Below are positions 47,908 through 56,986 of a stretch of DNA of 64,000 nucleotides, piece after piece. The DNA is taken from assembly GCF_015840715.1 (NCBI RefSeq), contig NZ_CP060397.1:2810686-2874685 (forward strand). Reading direction: 5' to 3'. This stretch comes from Synechococcus sp. CBW1004 (GTDB lineage Bacteria; Cyanobacteriota; Cyanobacteriia; PCC-6307; Cyanobiaceae). The first letter of the stretch is position 1. Every line of letters starts with the position of its first letter. A program made the translations under genes and the position numbers. The notes beneath the pieces are model-generated. The model worked only from the letters and a program-made list of their open reading frames with translations. It was not told where the DNA came from and did no database searches.

Positions 47908-48615
47908 ATGGCTGTCCCGATTCCGATCTTCATCGGCTACGACCCCCACGAGCGGGCCGCCGTCAATGTGCTCGCCGACAGCCTCGTGCAGCACAGCAGC
48001 AGGCCGCTGGCGATCACGCCGATCGTGGCCCGTCAGCTGACGGATGTGTTCAACCGCGAGCGCAACCCACGTCAGAGCACCGAGTTCTCCTTCAGTCGCT
48101 TTCTGGTGCCCTGGCTGCAGCAGTACCAGGGTTGGGCCGTCTTCATGGACTGCGACATGCTCTGCCGCGGCGACATCGCCGAACTGTGGGAGCTGCGCGA
48201 TGAGCGCCATGCCCTGATGTGCGTCCAGCACGAGCATGTGCCGCGCGAGAGCGTGAAGTTCCTGGGGGCTGAGCAGACCACCTACGCCCGCAAGAACTGG
48301 AGCTCGCTGATGCTGTTCAACTGCAGTCGCTGCACGGCGCTCACCCCCGACTACGTGAACAGCGCCAGTGGCCTGCAGCTGCATCGCCTCGAATGGCTGT
48401 CGCCCGAGGAGAGCATCGGGGCGCTGCCCCTCGGCCGCTGGAACCACCTGATCGATGTGGAGGCACCCCGCGAGGCCCCTGCCGCCGACGGCGGGCCGGC
48501 ACTCGTCCACTGGACCCTGGGAGGCCCCTGGTTCCGGGAGTACAGGCTGGCGGGTGGGGTGCTGGCCGCGGAATGGCTGGCGGCCCGCGACGAGGCGATG
48601 CGCCTGTGGAGCTAG
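47908..48615 (+). CDS. GT8-like glycosyltransferase (paralog B)
   Basis: Protein of 235 residues, closely similar to the gene at 38127-38837, including the FIGYDP start and the [19 protein letters not shown] metal motif. It lies between kdsB and kdsD; its last four bases overlap the convergent kdsD stop. Both copies neighbour Kdo genes, so a role in an LPS inner core or in a Kdo-containing glycan is plausible but not shown. I chose ATG 47908, in line with paralog A. Confidence 0.8.
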   Translation: MAVPIPIFIGYDPHERAAVNVLADSLVQHSSRPLAITPIVARQLTDVFNRERNPRQSTEFSFSRFLVPWLQQYQGWAVFMDCDMLCRGDIAELWELRDERHALMCVQHEHVPRESVKFLGAEQTTYARKNWSSLMLFNCSRCTALTPDYVNSASGLQLHRLEWLSPEESIGALPLGRWNHLIDVEAPREAPAADGGPALVHWTLGGPWFREYRLAGGVLAAEWLAARDEAMRLWS

Positions 48616-49604
48616 CCGCTGGCCAGACCCGCCTGCACCAGGTCGTGCAGCCGCAGCAGGCCCAGCATGCGGGTGTCCTCCGAGACCACCGGCAGCACCG
48701 CGATCGCCTTGCGGCGATTGCGCTCCATCTGCTTCAGCGCCTCGATCGCCAGCGTGTCGCCCGTGATCGTGATCGGATCCGCCGTCATCAGCTCGGCGGC
48801 GATCAGCCGGTCCCACTCCCGGGGACCGTGGTGCAGCAGCGCCCGGCGCAGGTCGCCGTCGGTGATCAGGCCCTGAATCCGCTCCGGGTCCCCGTCGCGG
48901 GCCACCCAGCAGGCGCCGACGCCGTCGACGGTGAGATGGCTGATCACCTCCGCCAGAGGGGTGAGCGGTGAGAGCGGGGCCAGCCGCGCCACGGGCACCA
49001 TCAGATCGGCGGCCGTGAGGGTGAGCTGCTTGCCCAGGGAGCCGGCCGGGTGATTGAGGGCGAAGTCCTGCGGGGAGATCCCCCGCCGCTCCATCCACAC
49101 CGCCGCCAGGGCGTCGCCGATGGCCATCGCCACCGCCGTGCTGGCCGTGGGGGCGAGGTTGAGCGGACAGACCTCCCGGTCCACCGAGCCGTCGAGCACC
49201 ACCTCGCAGCCGCGCGCCAGGCTCGACTCCACCCGGCCCACCAGGGCGATGCGGCGCGTGCCGCGGCGGCGCAGGTGGGGCAGGATCTCCAGCAGCTCCT
49301 GGGTTTCGCCGCTGTTCGAGAGCAGCAGCGTCACATCGTCGGGGGCCACCACGCCCAGGTCGCCATGCAGGGCGTCGAGGGGATTGAGATAGATCGCCAT
49401 CAGGCCGATCGAGGAAAAGGTGGCGGCGATCTTGCGGGCGACGATGCCGCTCTTGCCCACCCCGGTGATCACCAGCTTGGCGCGTCGTTCGACGCACTGA
49501 TCCAGCAGGCCCAGAGCGGCTTCCACCTGATCGCTGTCCAGGCGCTGGGCGGTGGCGGCGATCGCAGCGGCCTCCTCGATCAGGCAGCGGGTGAGGGCGG
49601 ACAA
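48612..49604 (-). CDS. kdsD: Arabinose-5-phosphate isomerase
   Basis: Protein of 330 residues, typical of KdsD. The SIS domain has ITGVGKSGIVARKIAATFSS and LLSNSGETQE; the C-terminal part carries two CBS motifs (ITDGDLRRAL, with MTADPITI between). It converts ribulose-5-phosphate to arabinose-5-phosphate, the first committed substrate for Kdo. The only reasonable start is TTG 49604, thirteen bases from the divergent cca start. The 3' end overlaps the GT8-like paralog by four bases. Confidence 0.93.
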   Translation of the reverse strand: MSALTRCLIEEAAAIAATAQRLDSDQVEAALGLLDQCVERRAKLVITGVGKSGIVARKIAATFSSIGLMAIYLNPLDALHGDLGVVAPDDVTLLLSNSGETQELLEILPHLRRRGTRRIALVGRVESSLARGCEVVLDGSVDREVCPLNLAPTASTAVAMAIGDALAAVWMERRGISPQDFALNHPAGSLGKQLTLTAADLMVPVARLAPLSPLTPLAEVISHLTVDGVGACWVARDGDPERIQGLITDGDLRRALLHHGPREWDRLIAAELMTADPITITGDTLAIEALKQMERNRRKAIAVLPVVSEDTRMLGLLRLHDLVQAGLASG

Positions 49605-49617
49605 CGGTGTCTCCGGG

Positions 49618-51096
49618 ATGATGCAGGCATTCTCCCTGGCTCACCCGTTGTCCCAGCCGCCCGAGACCGTGCTGCCGGGCCTGTCGGCCCCGCTGGTGGC
49701 GCTGCTGGCCCAGGCGGCCGCTCCGGATCGAGTGGCCCTGGTGGGGGGTGCCGTGCGGGACCTGCTGCGCCACCGTCTGCACAACGACCCCTGGACGGGA
49801 TTGCCGGATCTGGACCTGGTGGTGGAGGGAGGTCATTACGTTGTCGAGCCCCCACCGGCCGCTGATGCCGGCTCGCCGGTGGGAGCAGGGGCACCCTCAG
49901 CGTCGGCAGAGCCGGACCGCGACGCAACCCCCTCCGGTTGTGCCGCGCAAGGGGACGGCGAGGCACCGGCCGCAGCGGGGCTTCCCGCCGCCCATCGGCT
50001 GGCCCGTCGCCTGCGCCGTTCGCTGGAGCCCGGAGCTGTTCCCTTCTATCAGGAGCATGCCGCCTACGGCACCGTGGAGCTGGAGGTGCTCCTCCCGGAT
50101 GGGCCGCTGCTGCTGGATGTGGCGACCGCCCGCCGCGAGACCTACCCCGAGCCCGCCCGCAACCCGTGTGTCTGTTTCGCCCGGCTGGAGGATGACCTGG
50201 CCCGCCGCGACTTCACGATCAATGCGATGGCGCTGGTGCTGGGTGGTGCGGGCGCGGAGCACCGCGCGACCGGCGTTCCCGCCGGGCTGCTCGATCCCTA
50301 CGGGGGTCGCGACGACCTGGGACACCGTCTGCTGCGCTTCCTGCATGCGCGCAGCGTGCGGGATGACCCCACCCGCGTGCTGCGGGGTGCCCGCTACGCC
50401 GCACGCATGGGCTTCGATCTGGCCCCTGACAGCCAGGCGCAGCTGACAGACACCCTGGCGGCGTGGCCCTGGCCGTGGCAGCCGGGCGACCCCCCCGGCG
50501 CGGCTCCTCCGGCCCTGGGCACGCGGCTGCGGATGGAGCTGGAACTGCTGCTGGAGCGTGAGGCCTGGCCGCGGGGACTCGCCGCTCTGCAGCGCTGGGG
50601 CGCCCTGGTGCTGCTGGATGGGTCCCTGCAGGCGGACCGGCACTGGCATCGCCGGCTGCGCTGGGCGTCGCGGGCCGGGCTGCCGCTGCTCCCAGCCCTG
50701 CTGACGGCGGCGGCCGATCCCGTGGCCCTGGCCGAGCGGCTGCAGCTCCCCCACCGGCAGCACCGGCTGCTGGTGGGCTTCGTGGCACTCCGCCGTCGCC
50801 TGCTGGAGCTGGCGGGGCAGGGCGATGGACAGGGGCCCCTCTGGCCGGACTGGCGGGCGGATCAGTGGTCGGCCCTGCTCGAGGAGCCCGGCCATGGCCC
50901 CGAAGCGGTGGCCCTGGCCCTGGCCGCGGCCGTCGGCCCGCGCCGGCCGCTGCTGCGCTGGTGGCTGCGCTGGCGCCATCTGCACGGGACGCTCACGGCG
51001 GCGGCGTTGCTGGCCGAGGGGCTGCGGCCCGGTCCGGAGCTGGGGGCGCGGTTACGGCGCTCCCGTTGTGAGCGGCTGGCGCTTGAACGGTGCTGA
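49618..51096 (+). CDS. cca: CCA tRNA nucleotidyltransferase / polyA polymerase family protein
   Basis: Protein of 492 residues. The nucleotidyltransferase head has VGGAVRDLL and LDLVVEG (the DxD active site), then the Arg-rich RRDFTINAMAL and RVLRGARYAARMGF motifs. An unusual insertion of ~50 residues (about 49831-49989), rich in Pro, Ala, Gly and Asp, interrupts the head domain directly after the DxD strand. It adds or repairs the CCA end of tRNAs. The start ATG 49618 is thirteen bases from the divergent kdsD start. Confidence 0.88.
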   Translation: MMQAFSLAHPLSQPPETVLPGLSAPLVALLAQAAAPDRVALVGGAVRDLLRHRLHNDPWTGLPDLDLVVEGGHYVVEPPPAADAGSPVGAGAPSASAEPDRDATPSGCAAQGDGEAPAAAGLPAAHRLARRLRRSLEPGAVPFYQEHAAYGTVELEVLLPDGPLLLDVATARRETYPEPARNPCVCFARLEDDLARRDFTINAMALVLGGAGAEHRATGVPAGLLDPYGGRDDLGHRLLRFLHARSVRDDPTRVLRGARYAARMGFDLAPDSQAQLTDTLAAWPWPWQPGDPPGAAPPALGTRLRMELELLLEREAWPRGLAALQRWGALVLLDGSLQADRHWHRRLRWASRAGLPLLPALLTAAADPVALAERLQLPHRQHRLLVGFVALRRRLLELAGQGDGQGPLWPDWRADQWSALLEEPGHGPEAVALALAAAVGPRRPLLRWWLRWRHLHGTLTAAALLAEGLRPGPELGARLRRSRCERLALERC

Positions 51097-51146
51097 GGGA
51101 GGGGTGAACGCCGGCTGGTTTGCGTACGATCCCGCCATCCGCCCGT

Positions 51147-51479
51147 GTGATCGTGGACACCCTGTCGCTGCTCAAGTTCAGCTCCGAGGACTGCGGCACC
51201 TGCCATCGCATGAGCCACTACGACGCCAAGGTGGCCGAGGAGCTCGGGCTCGCGTTCGTCAGCGTCATGCTGCAGGACACCGAGACCTACCGGCGCTACC
51301 GCAAGGTGCTGCTCACCCAGTACCCCAACAAGGAGGGAATGGGCTGGCCCACGTATCTGATCGTCCGCGATGTCGAGGCCAGCTTCGTGATCCACGGCGA
51401 GGTCAAGGGCGGCATGCCCAAGGGAGATTTTCGCCAGCGCCTGCAGGAGCTGCTGGAAGCCCTCGACAGCGAGGCCTGA
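51147..51479 (+). CDS. Small thioredoxin-like protein
   Basis: About 110 residues. FSSEDCGTCHRMSHYD carries a CGTC active-site-like pair, and the middle has a MGWPTYLIV segment with the cis-proline of the thioredoxin fold. It is shorter than most thioredoxins, but the segment order is right. Start uncertain: GTG 51147, GTG 51153 or TTG 51120. It lies between cca and ugd with gaps of about 50 and 197 bases. Its partner is unknown. Confidence 0.75.
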   Translation: MIVDTLSLLKFSSEDCGTCHRMSHYDAKVAEELGLAFVSVMLQDTETYRRYRKVLLTQYPNKEGMGWPTYLIVRDVEASFVIHGEVKGGMPKGDFRQRLQELLEALDSEA

Positions 51480-51676
51480 TCGGGGAGCGGTGGTGATCGC
51501 CGACCAGCCTCCCGTTCAGATCGCCCCCCAGCGACCGTCTCCGCTCTTCAGGCAGCCTGGGCCCGAGCCATCTGCCTCCGTCTGCGACCGGATCGGATCC
51601 GTCGTCGCCGCGGCGACGGCAGGCTTTGTTCCGCAGAGCCGGGGTAGCCTTTCCGGCGCGACGATCTGCGCGTGAT

Positions 51677-53092
51677 TTGAACCAACCAGCGCCCTGTTCG
51701 CCGATCCGCTCCATCTGCTGCATCGGCGCCGGCTATGTGGGCGGACCGACGATGGCGGTGATCGCTGACCGCTGCCCCGACGTGCAGGTGACGGTGGTGG
51801 ATCTCAACGCCGAGCGCGTCGCCGCCTGGAACGACACCGATCTCACCCGCTTGCCGGTGTACGAGCCGGGGCTCGACCTGGTGGTGGGCCGCGCCCGGGG
51901 ACGCAACCTGCACTTCAGCACCGCGGTGGAGGCGGCGATCGCCGCGGCCGACATGGTGTTCCTGTCGGTGAACACCCCCACCAAGCAGCGGGGCGTGGGG
52001 GCTGGCCAGGCCAGCGATCTGCGCTGGATCGAGGCCTCCGCCCGCCAGGTCGCGGCCGCGGCCACGGGGCACACGATCGTGGTGGAGAAGAGCACCCTGC
52101 CGGTGCGCACCGCCGAGGCGGTGAAGGCGATCCTCGATGCTGCCCAGGGCGATGCCGGCTCCGGCAAGACCTTCTCGGTGCTCTCCAACCCCGAATTCCT
52201 GGCCGAGGGCACGGCGATCGCGGACCTGGAGCGGCCTGACCGGGTGCTGATCGGGGGTGAAGACGGTGACGCCATCGAGGCCCTGGCTTCCATCTATGGC
52301 CAGTGGGTGCCACCGGAGCGCATCCTGCGCACCAATCTCTGGAGCAGTGAGCTCTCCAAGCTCACCGCCAATGCGTTTCTGGCGCAGCGCATCTCCTCGA
52401 TCAACAGCATCGCCGCCCTCTGTGAGGTGACGGGGGCCGATGTGCGCGAAGTGGCCCGGGCGATCGGCAGCGACAGCCGCATCGGCTCCAGGTTCCTGCA
52501 GGCGGGACCCGGATTCGGTGGCAGCTGTTTCCAGAAGGACATCCTCAATCTGGTGTACCTGTGCCGCCATTTCGGCCTCGAGGACGTCGCCGCCTACTGG
52601 CAGCAGGTGGTGGATCTGAACATCTGGCAGCAGCGGCGCCTGTCCCGCAAGGTGGTGCAGAGTCTGTTCGGCACCGTCACCGGCAAGCGTTTGGCGGTGC
52701 TGGGCTTCGCCTTCAAGGCCGATACCAACGACACGCGTGAGTCGCCCGCCATCCGCATCTGCCGCGATCTGCTGGAGGAGGGGGCCTGTCTGGCGATCGT
52801 CGATCCCAAGGTGGAATCGCGTCAGATCTCGGAGGATCTGGGCTGCCCGCCCCTCGCGGCGGAGTCCCCTGGCGAGGGCGGCTGGCTGCCGGCTGACGAT
52901 CCCGTCGCGGCTGCGCGCGGGGCGGATGCGGTGCTCATCCTCACGGAATGGTCGGCCTACCGCCAGCTCGACTGGCCGGGGATCGCGGCGGTGATGCGTC
53001 GCCCGGCCTGGCTGTTCGATGCCCGCGCCGTGGCTGATGCCGCGGCGGCCCGTGCGGCCGGCCTGCGGGTCTGGCGGGTGGGGGAAGGCTGA
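51677..53092 (+). CDS. ugd: UDP-glucose 6-dehydrogenase
   Basis: Protein of 471 residues. [16 protein letters not shown] is the NAD-binding start, [12 protein letters not shown] a conserved substrate motif, and [12 protein letters not shown] contains the catalytic cysteine. It oxidises UDP-glucose twice to UDP-glucuronate. The TTG at 51677 gives a family-like N-terminus; no ATG is available upstream. Its stop overlaps the next start by one base (TGATG), so it is translationally coupled to the decarboxylase gene. Together they supply UDP-glucuronate and UDP-xylose donors. Confidence 0.96.
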   Translation: MNQPAPCSPIRSICCIGAGYVGGPTMAVIADRCPDVQVTVVDLNAERVAAWNDTDLTRLPVYEPGLDLVVGRARGRNLHFSTAVEAAIAAADMVFLSVNTPTKQRGVGAGQASDLRWIEASARQVAAAATGHTIVVEKSTLPVRTAEAVKAILDAAQGDAGSGKTFSVLSNPEFLAEGTAIADLERPDRVLIGGEDGDAIEALASIYGQWVPPERILRTNLWSSELSKLTANAFLAQRISSINSIAALCEVTGADVREVARAIGSDSRIGSRFLQAGPGFGGSCFQKDILNLVYLCRHFGLEDVAAYWQQVVDLNIWQQRRLSRKVVQSLFGTVTGKRLAVLGFAFKADTNDTRESPAIRICRDLLEEGACLAIVDPKVESRQISEDLGCPPLAAESPGEGGWLPADDPVAAARGADAVLILTEWSAYRQLDWPGIAAVMRRPAWLFDARAVADAAAARAAGLRVWRVGEG

Positions 53093-54033
53093 TGGTGCGG
53101 CGCAATCTGATCACCGGCGGTGCCGGTTTCCTCGGCTCCCATCTCTGCGACCGCCTGATGCAGGCCGGTGAGGAGGTGATCTGCCTCGACAACTATTTCA
53201 CCGGCCGCAAGGACAACATCCGTCAGTGGATCGGCCACCCGCGTTTCGAGCTGATCCGCCATGACGTCACCGAACCGATCCGGCTGGAGGTGGACCGCAT
53301 CTGGCATCTGGCCTGCCCCGCCTCGCCGGTGCACTACCAGTTCAATCCGATCAAGACCGCCAAGACCAGCTTTCTGGGTACCTACAACATGCTCGGCCTG
53401 GCCCGGCGGGTGAAAGCGCGGCTGCTGCTGGCCAGCACCAGCGAGGTCTATGGCGATCCGGAGGTGCATCCCCAGCCGGAGAGCTATCGCGGCTGTGTGA
53501 ACACGATCGGCATTCGTAGCTGCTACGACGAGGGCAAGCGCATCGCTGAAACGCTGTGTTTCGACTACCAGCGCATGCACGGCACCGAGATCCGGGTGAT
53601 GCGCATCTTCAACACCTATGGGCCGCGCATGCTCCCCGATGACGGCCGGGTGGTGAGCAATTTCATCGTGCAGGCCCTGCGTGGGGAGCCGCTCACCCTC
53701 TACGGCGACGGCAGCCAGACGCGTTCGTTCTGTTATGTCGATGATCTGATCGAGGGCATGATCAGGCTGATGAACGGCTCGCATGCCGGCCCGATCAACA
53801 TCGGCAATCCCGGTGAATTCACCATCCGCCAGCTGGCCGAACGTGTGCGCGATCGCATCGATCCCTCCCTGGAGCTGATCCACCATCCCCTGCCCCAAGA
53901 TGACCCGCTCCAGCGCCAGCCCCTGATCGATCTGGCCCGGCGGGAGCTGGGCTGGGAGCCGACGGTGACCCTGGAGCAGGGCCTGGAGCCCACCATCGCC
54001 TGGTTCCGCGAGCGGCTGGCGGAGGACGGCTGA
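53092..54033 (+). CDS. UDP-glucuronate decarboxylase (UXS), SDR family
   Basis: Protein of 313 residues, extended short-chain dehydrogenase. NAD-binding [12 protein letters not shown], the active-site Ser-Glu in STSEVYGDP and the Tyr-Lys in [11 protein letters not shown] are present, together with NTYGPRM and [12 protein letters not shown], typical of UXS. It converts UDP-glucuronate to UDP-xylose. It starts within the stop codon of ugd. The nearby hisS gene follows after 74 bases. Confidence 0.93.
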   Translation: MVRRNLITGGAGFLGSHLCDRLMQAGEEVICLDNYFTGRKDNIRQWIGHPRFELIRHDVTEPIRLEVDRIWHLACPASPVHYQFNPIKTAKTSFLGTYNMLGLARRVKARLLLASTSEVYGDPEVHPQPESYRGCVNTIGIRSCYDEGKRIAETLCFDYQRMHGTEIRVMRIFNTYGPRMLPDDGRVVSNFIVQALRGEPLTLYGDGSQTRSFCYVDDLIEGMIRLMNGSHAGPINIGNPGEFTIRQLAERVRDRIDPSLELIHHPLPQDDPLQRQPLIDLARRELGWEPTVTLEQGLEPTIAWFRERLAEDG

Positions 54034-54107
54034 ACGGCGGGCCGCCCCGCCGCCGCCGTGGCCTCAGACCCCTGCAGGGCACACTGGATGGCCCCTGCTC
54101 CCCTGTT

Positions 54108-55373
54108 GTGGAACCGCTCCAGAGTCTGCGCGGCATGGTCGATCTGCTCCCTGAGCGCATCGGCCTGTGGCAGCACGTGGAGGCCACGGCCCGCGAGCAC
54201 TTCCGCATGGCAGGCGTCAACGAGATCCGCACGCCGCTGCTGGAGGTCACCGAGCTGTTCGCCCGCGGCATCGGCGAAGCCACTGACGTGGTCGGGAAGG
54301 AGATGTACACCTTCCTGGATCGCGGTGAGCGCAGCTGCACCCTCAGGCCGGAGGGCACCGCCTCGGTGGTGCGTGCGGCGATCCAGCACGGCCTGCTGGG
54401 CCAGGGGCCGCAGCGACTCTGGTATGGCGGGCCGATGTTCCGCTACGAGCGCCCCCAGGCGGGCCGTCAGCGCCAGTTCCACCAGATCGGCGTGGAGCTG
54501 CTCGGCTTCGCCGATCCCCGCAGCGATGTGGAGGCGATCGCCCTGGCCTGGGATCTGCTGGCGGACCTGGGCGTGCAGGCGCTGGCCCTGGAACTCAACT
54601 CCCTGGGCACCCCGGAGGATCGGCTGCGCTACCGCGGTGAACTGGTGGCCTGGCTGGAGGCCCATCGCGACTGGCTGGATGTCGATTCGCAGCAACGCAT
54701 CCACACCAACCCCCTGCGGGTGCTGGACAGCAAGCACCCCGACACCCAGGCGCTGCTGGCCGGCGCGCCGAATCTGCACGATGCCCTCAGTCCCGGGAGC
54801 CATGAGCGCTTCCAGCGCGTGCGCCAGGGCCTGGAGGATCTTGGTATCCCCTTCAGCCTCAATCCACGCCTGGTGCGCGGCCTCGATTACTACAGCCATA
54901 CCGCCTTCGAGATCACCAGCACGCAGCTGGGTGCTCAGGCGACCGTCTGCGGTGGCGGCCGTTATGACGGGCTGGTGGGCCAGCTGGGGGGCCCGGCCAC
55001 GGCGGCGGTGGGCTGGGCACTGGGCATGGAGCGGCTGGTGCTGCTGCTGGAGCAGTCCGGCTCGGCCCCGGCGGCGGTCGGCCCGGATCTGTACGTGGTG
55101 AGCCGCGGCGAGGCGGCCGAACGCCGGGCCCTGGCCCTCACCCGACAGCTGCGGCAGGCGGGACTGGCGGTGGAGCTGGATCTCAGCGGCGCCGCCTTCG
55201 GCAAGCAGTTCAAGCGGGCTGACCGCTCCGGCGCCCGCTGGGCGGCGGTGATCGGCGACAGCGAGGCGGCCGAAGCGGCGGTGGTGCTCAAGGATCTGCG
55301 CGGCGAGACGGCGGAGCGGCGCCTGGCGGAAGCGGAGCTGGTGGAGGCCCTGAGCCGGATGGGAGCAGCCTGA
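54108..55373 (+). CDS. hisS: Histidyl-tRNA synthetase
   Basis: Protein of 421 residues, class II synthetase. The core motif 2 region has [13 protein letters not shown] and [17 protein letters not shown]; the histidine-specific motifs [15 protein letters not shown] and [10 protein letters not shown] are present. The C-terminal anticodon-binding domain ends with EALSRM. The GTG start at 54108 is the only start upstream of the conserved [11 protein letters not shown]. The downstream 770 bases hold the toxin-antitoxin remnants. Confidence 0.97.
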   Translation: MEPLQSLRGMVDLLPERIGLWQHVEATAREHFRMAGVNEIRTPLLEVTELFARGIGEATDVVGKEMYTFLDRGERSCTLRPEGTASVVRAAIQHGLLGQGPQRLWYGGPMFRYERPQAGRQRQFHQIGVELLGFADPRSDVEAIALAWDLLADLGVQALALELNSLGTPEDRLRYRGELVAWLEAHRDWLDVDSQQRIHTNPLRVLDSKHPDTQALLAGAPNLHDALSPGSHERFQRVRQGLEDLGIPFSLNPRLVRGLDYYSHTAFEITSTQLGAQATVCGGGRYDGLVGQLGGPATAAVGWALGMERLVLLLEQSGSAPAAVGPDLYVVSRGEAAERRALALTRQLRQAGLAVELDLSGAAFGKQFKRADRSGARWAAVIGDSEAAEAAVVLKDLRGETAERRLAEAELVEALSRMGAA

Positions 55374-55555
55374 GGGGCTGAGGACCCGTTGCGTGCGGAG
55401 CCGCCGGAGGACGTGGCAACCGGCCGGTCGGGTCGCGGCATGGTCAGGCTCGTGCAGGTGTCATCCTGCCTGGCCTCCGATCTCCATGGCCCATCCGGGG
55501 GACGCTGCTGGGCATCAGGGTGCGCTCACCATGGCCGGAGGGGTGACGGGCAGGC
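55374..55555. other. Gap after hisS without a recognisable gene
   Basis: GC-rich sequence downstream of hisS. I checked both strands for a continuation of the toxin stump at 55556-55648 and saw none of the C-terminal PIN-domain motifs. There is no convincing terminator for hisS in this stretch either. It may be decayed remainder of the toxin gene. Confidence 0.4.
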
Positions 55556-55648
55556 TCAGGCCTCGATCCGCAGCAGCGCCACGGTCGTGCCTGGTTCGTG
55601 AACCAGAGTGGCGGCCAGGAGGGCGGTGTCGAAATAGGGAGACCTCAA
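55556..55648 (-). pseudogene. Truncated VapC-type (PIN domain) toxin remnant
   Basis: A 30-codon minus-strand stump, starting at a TTG that overlaps the antitoxin stop codon. It translates to SPYFDTALLAATLVHEPGT followed by a short tail and TGA. This matches the N-terminus of PIN-domain toxins (Y-x-D-T/S, with the first catalytic aspartate and a typical second strand). PIN toxins have about 130 residues, so at least 75% is missing. Confidence 0.6.
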
Positions 55649-55917
55649 AACCTGGCGCCCTCACGAAGCTCTCGCATCAGCGCTGCCGCATCCTCACCGG
55701 CATGCAGCGGCTGATCCGTCGTGGCGGCCAGAAAAGTCGAGAGATCGAAGCCGGCACTCGGCTCCTGAGGCGCCCGCACCAGCCGTGCGACCGCCCCGCC
55801 CCGCCGCGTGATCTCCACAGCTTCCCTCCGTTCGACCGCATCGAGCAGCGCGGAGAGCTGGGCCTACTGCAAGCAGAAGCCTGCGGCTAGGGCCTGGGCG
55901 ACGCTGATGCTGTGCAT
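55645..55917 (-). pseudogene. Phd/VapB-type antitoxin with in-frame stop
   Basis: Reading from ATG 55917, the frame gives MHSISVAQA, then eight residues (LAAGFCLQ) and a TAG at 55864-55866, then continues in the same frame as AQLSALLDAVERREAVEITR, GGAVARLV, an ordinary Phd/YefM-family antitoxin body, ending at TGA 55645-55647. Normal family members read VAQAKAQLS without a gap, so 24 extra bases containing the stop seem to have been inserted. The gene is therefore dead unless a downstream start is used. Confidence 0.65.
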
Positions 55918-56080
55918 GGCGCTGATCCCAGGTGGTCATCGGACCATCCGATGGAGGCGGCGGGAGGGTGGCTCCCCGCAGCGATCCGATCACGCGATCT
56001 GCCGCGGTTCGCAGCTGCAGGCCTGCTCGCTGTTGACGATTTGAGCTTCAGGCCTGCAGAGCCGCCAGGTGCCAGCCACC

Positions 56081-56108
56081 AAAAAAGCGGGCCCCTGGGG
56101 AGCCCGCT
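56081..56108 (-). terminator. Rho-independent terminator of the psb operon
   Basis: On the minus strand AGCGGGC and GCCCGCT pair over 7 bp around a 9-base loop and are followed by a run of six T. It lies about 40 bases after the psbJ stop, ending the rubA-ycf48-psbEFLJ group. Confidence 0.88.
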
Positions 56109-56113
56109 GCGGC

Positions 56114-56126
56114 GGTGTGAGGTGTG
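56114..56126 (-). other. Yfr1-like CACACCTCACACC motif in the psbJ 3'UTR
   Basis: Between psbJ and its terminator the minus strand reads CACACCTCACACC. The small RNA Yfr1 of picocyanobacteria has an invariant ACUCCUCACAC; this site differs by one base over that stretch. It is unstructured by eye and directly precedes the terminator hairpin. Any 3'UTR-derived sRNA role is speculative. Confidence 0.22.
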
Positions 56127-56145
56127 GACTGGCGAAGGCCCGGGT

Positions 56146-56346
56146 TCAGGCTGAACCGACGCCGACGTAGGCGCCATAGAAGAACAGGCCGACCACGAAG
56201 ATCACCGCCATGCCACCGGCGGTGGCCACCAGCCAGAGGGGCAGGACCCCTTCGGTCCAGCGGCTCTTCCAGGGCACGGCAGGGCGGCCGTCAGGAAGGC
56301 GATCGGGAATTCTGCCGTCAGGCAGATTGGACTTCTTGCCACTCAT
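56146..56346 (-). CDS. psbJ: Photosystem II protein PsbJ
   Basis: Protein of 66 residues. The C-terminal ~35 form the usual single membrane helix, with [20 protein letters not shown] and then [12 protein letters not shown]. It is involved in plastoquinone exchange/assembly in PSII. The N-terminal part ([17 protein letters not shown]) is a hydrophilic extension common in picocyanobacteria. It is the last gene of psbEFLJ. Confidence 0.95.
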   Translation of the reverse strand: MSGKKSNLPDGRIPDRLPDGRPAVPWKSRWTEGVLPLWLVATAGGMAVIFVVGLFFYGAYVGVGSA

Positions 56347-56361
56347 GCGCAGACCTCCGGA

Positions 56362-56487
56362 TCAGTTGAAGAAGTAACTGGAGAACAGGATGCCGGTGAC
56401 AAACACGAACAGCAGACCCAGATAGAGGCTGGTGCGGTTCAGCTCAACCGGCAGGTTGTTGGGGTTGTCGTTGCGTTGCAGACCCAT
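56362..56487 (-). CDS. psbL: Photosystem II protein PsbL
   Basis: Protein of 41 residues, too short for most gene callers. The sequence [20 protein letters not shown] and the ending FSSYFFN are diagnostic of PsbL, a single-helix protein at the PSII dimer interface. The start ATG 56487 lies 16 bases after the psbF stop; 15 bases separate its stop from the psbJ start. Confidence 0.96.
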   Translation of the reverse strand: MGLQRNDNPNNLPVELNRTSLYLGLLFVFVTGILFSSYFFN

Positions 56488-56503
56488 GGTGGTGTGGCGC
56501 GTC

Positions 56504-56641
56504 TCAGCGGCGGATGAACTGCATGGCGGCCAGGGCGCCCAGGAAGAACACCGTGGGGATGCCGAGGGCGTGAACCGAAAGCCAGCGCACCGTGAAGATC
56601 GGATAGTTGCGCGGCGTCGTCGAGGAGGTGGATTGAGTCAT
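56504..56641 (-). CDS. psbF: Cytochrome b559 beta subunit PsbF
   Basis: Protein of 45 residues. [20 protein letters not shown] contains the heme-ligand histidine and the start of the single membrane helix; the end is AMQFIRR. It pairs with PsbE to bind one heme in the PSII core. The start is four bases from the psbE stop. Confidence 0.98.
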   Translation of the reverse strand: MTQSTSSTTPRNYPIFTVRWLSVHALGIPTVFFLGALAAMQFIRR

Positions 56642-56645
56642 GGCT

Positions 56646-56894
56646 TCACTTCACGCGCTGGTCGAGCTGGCTCTTGCCCTCGTAGCGCTGGCTCACCACC
56701 GGCGCCTTGGTCTCCTGAGCCTGGAAGTAGGCATCCGGCCGAGGCGTGCCGAAGGCGTCGTAGGCCAGGCCCGTGGAGACGAACAGGAAGCCGGCCAGGA
56801 AGATGGCGGGCAGGGTCACCGCATGGATGACCCAGTAGCGGATGCTCGTGATGATTTCGAAGAACGGGCGTTCCCCGGTGGAGCCGGCAGCCAT
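56646..56894 (-). CDS. psbE: Cytochrome b559 alpha subunit PsbE
   Basis: Protein of 82 residues, normal for Psb[21 protein letters not shown] holds the heme-ligand histidine and the membrane helix, followed by the lumenal domain. It is essential for PSII assembly. It leads psbEFLJ, 92 bases after ycf48. Confidence 0.98.
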   Translation of the reverse strand: MAAGSTGERPFFEIITSIRYWVIHAVTLPAIFLAGFLFVSTGLAYDAFGTPRPDAYFQAQETKAPVVSQRYEGKSQLDQRVK

Positions 56895-56986
56895 GGCGTC
56901 AAGCGTTCAGCCAGGCGATCCTAGGGGTCTGCCCGCAGCCGACGGGAGCGCTCCGCGGGGTTGGTTACAGAGGGACGCAGTTGCCC

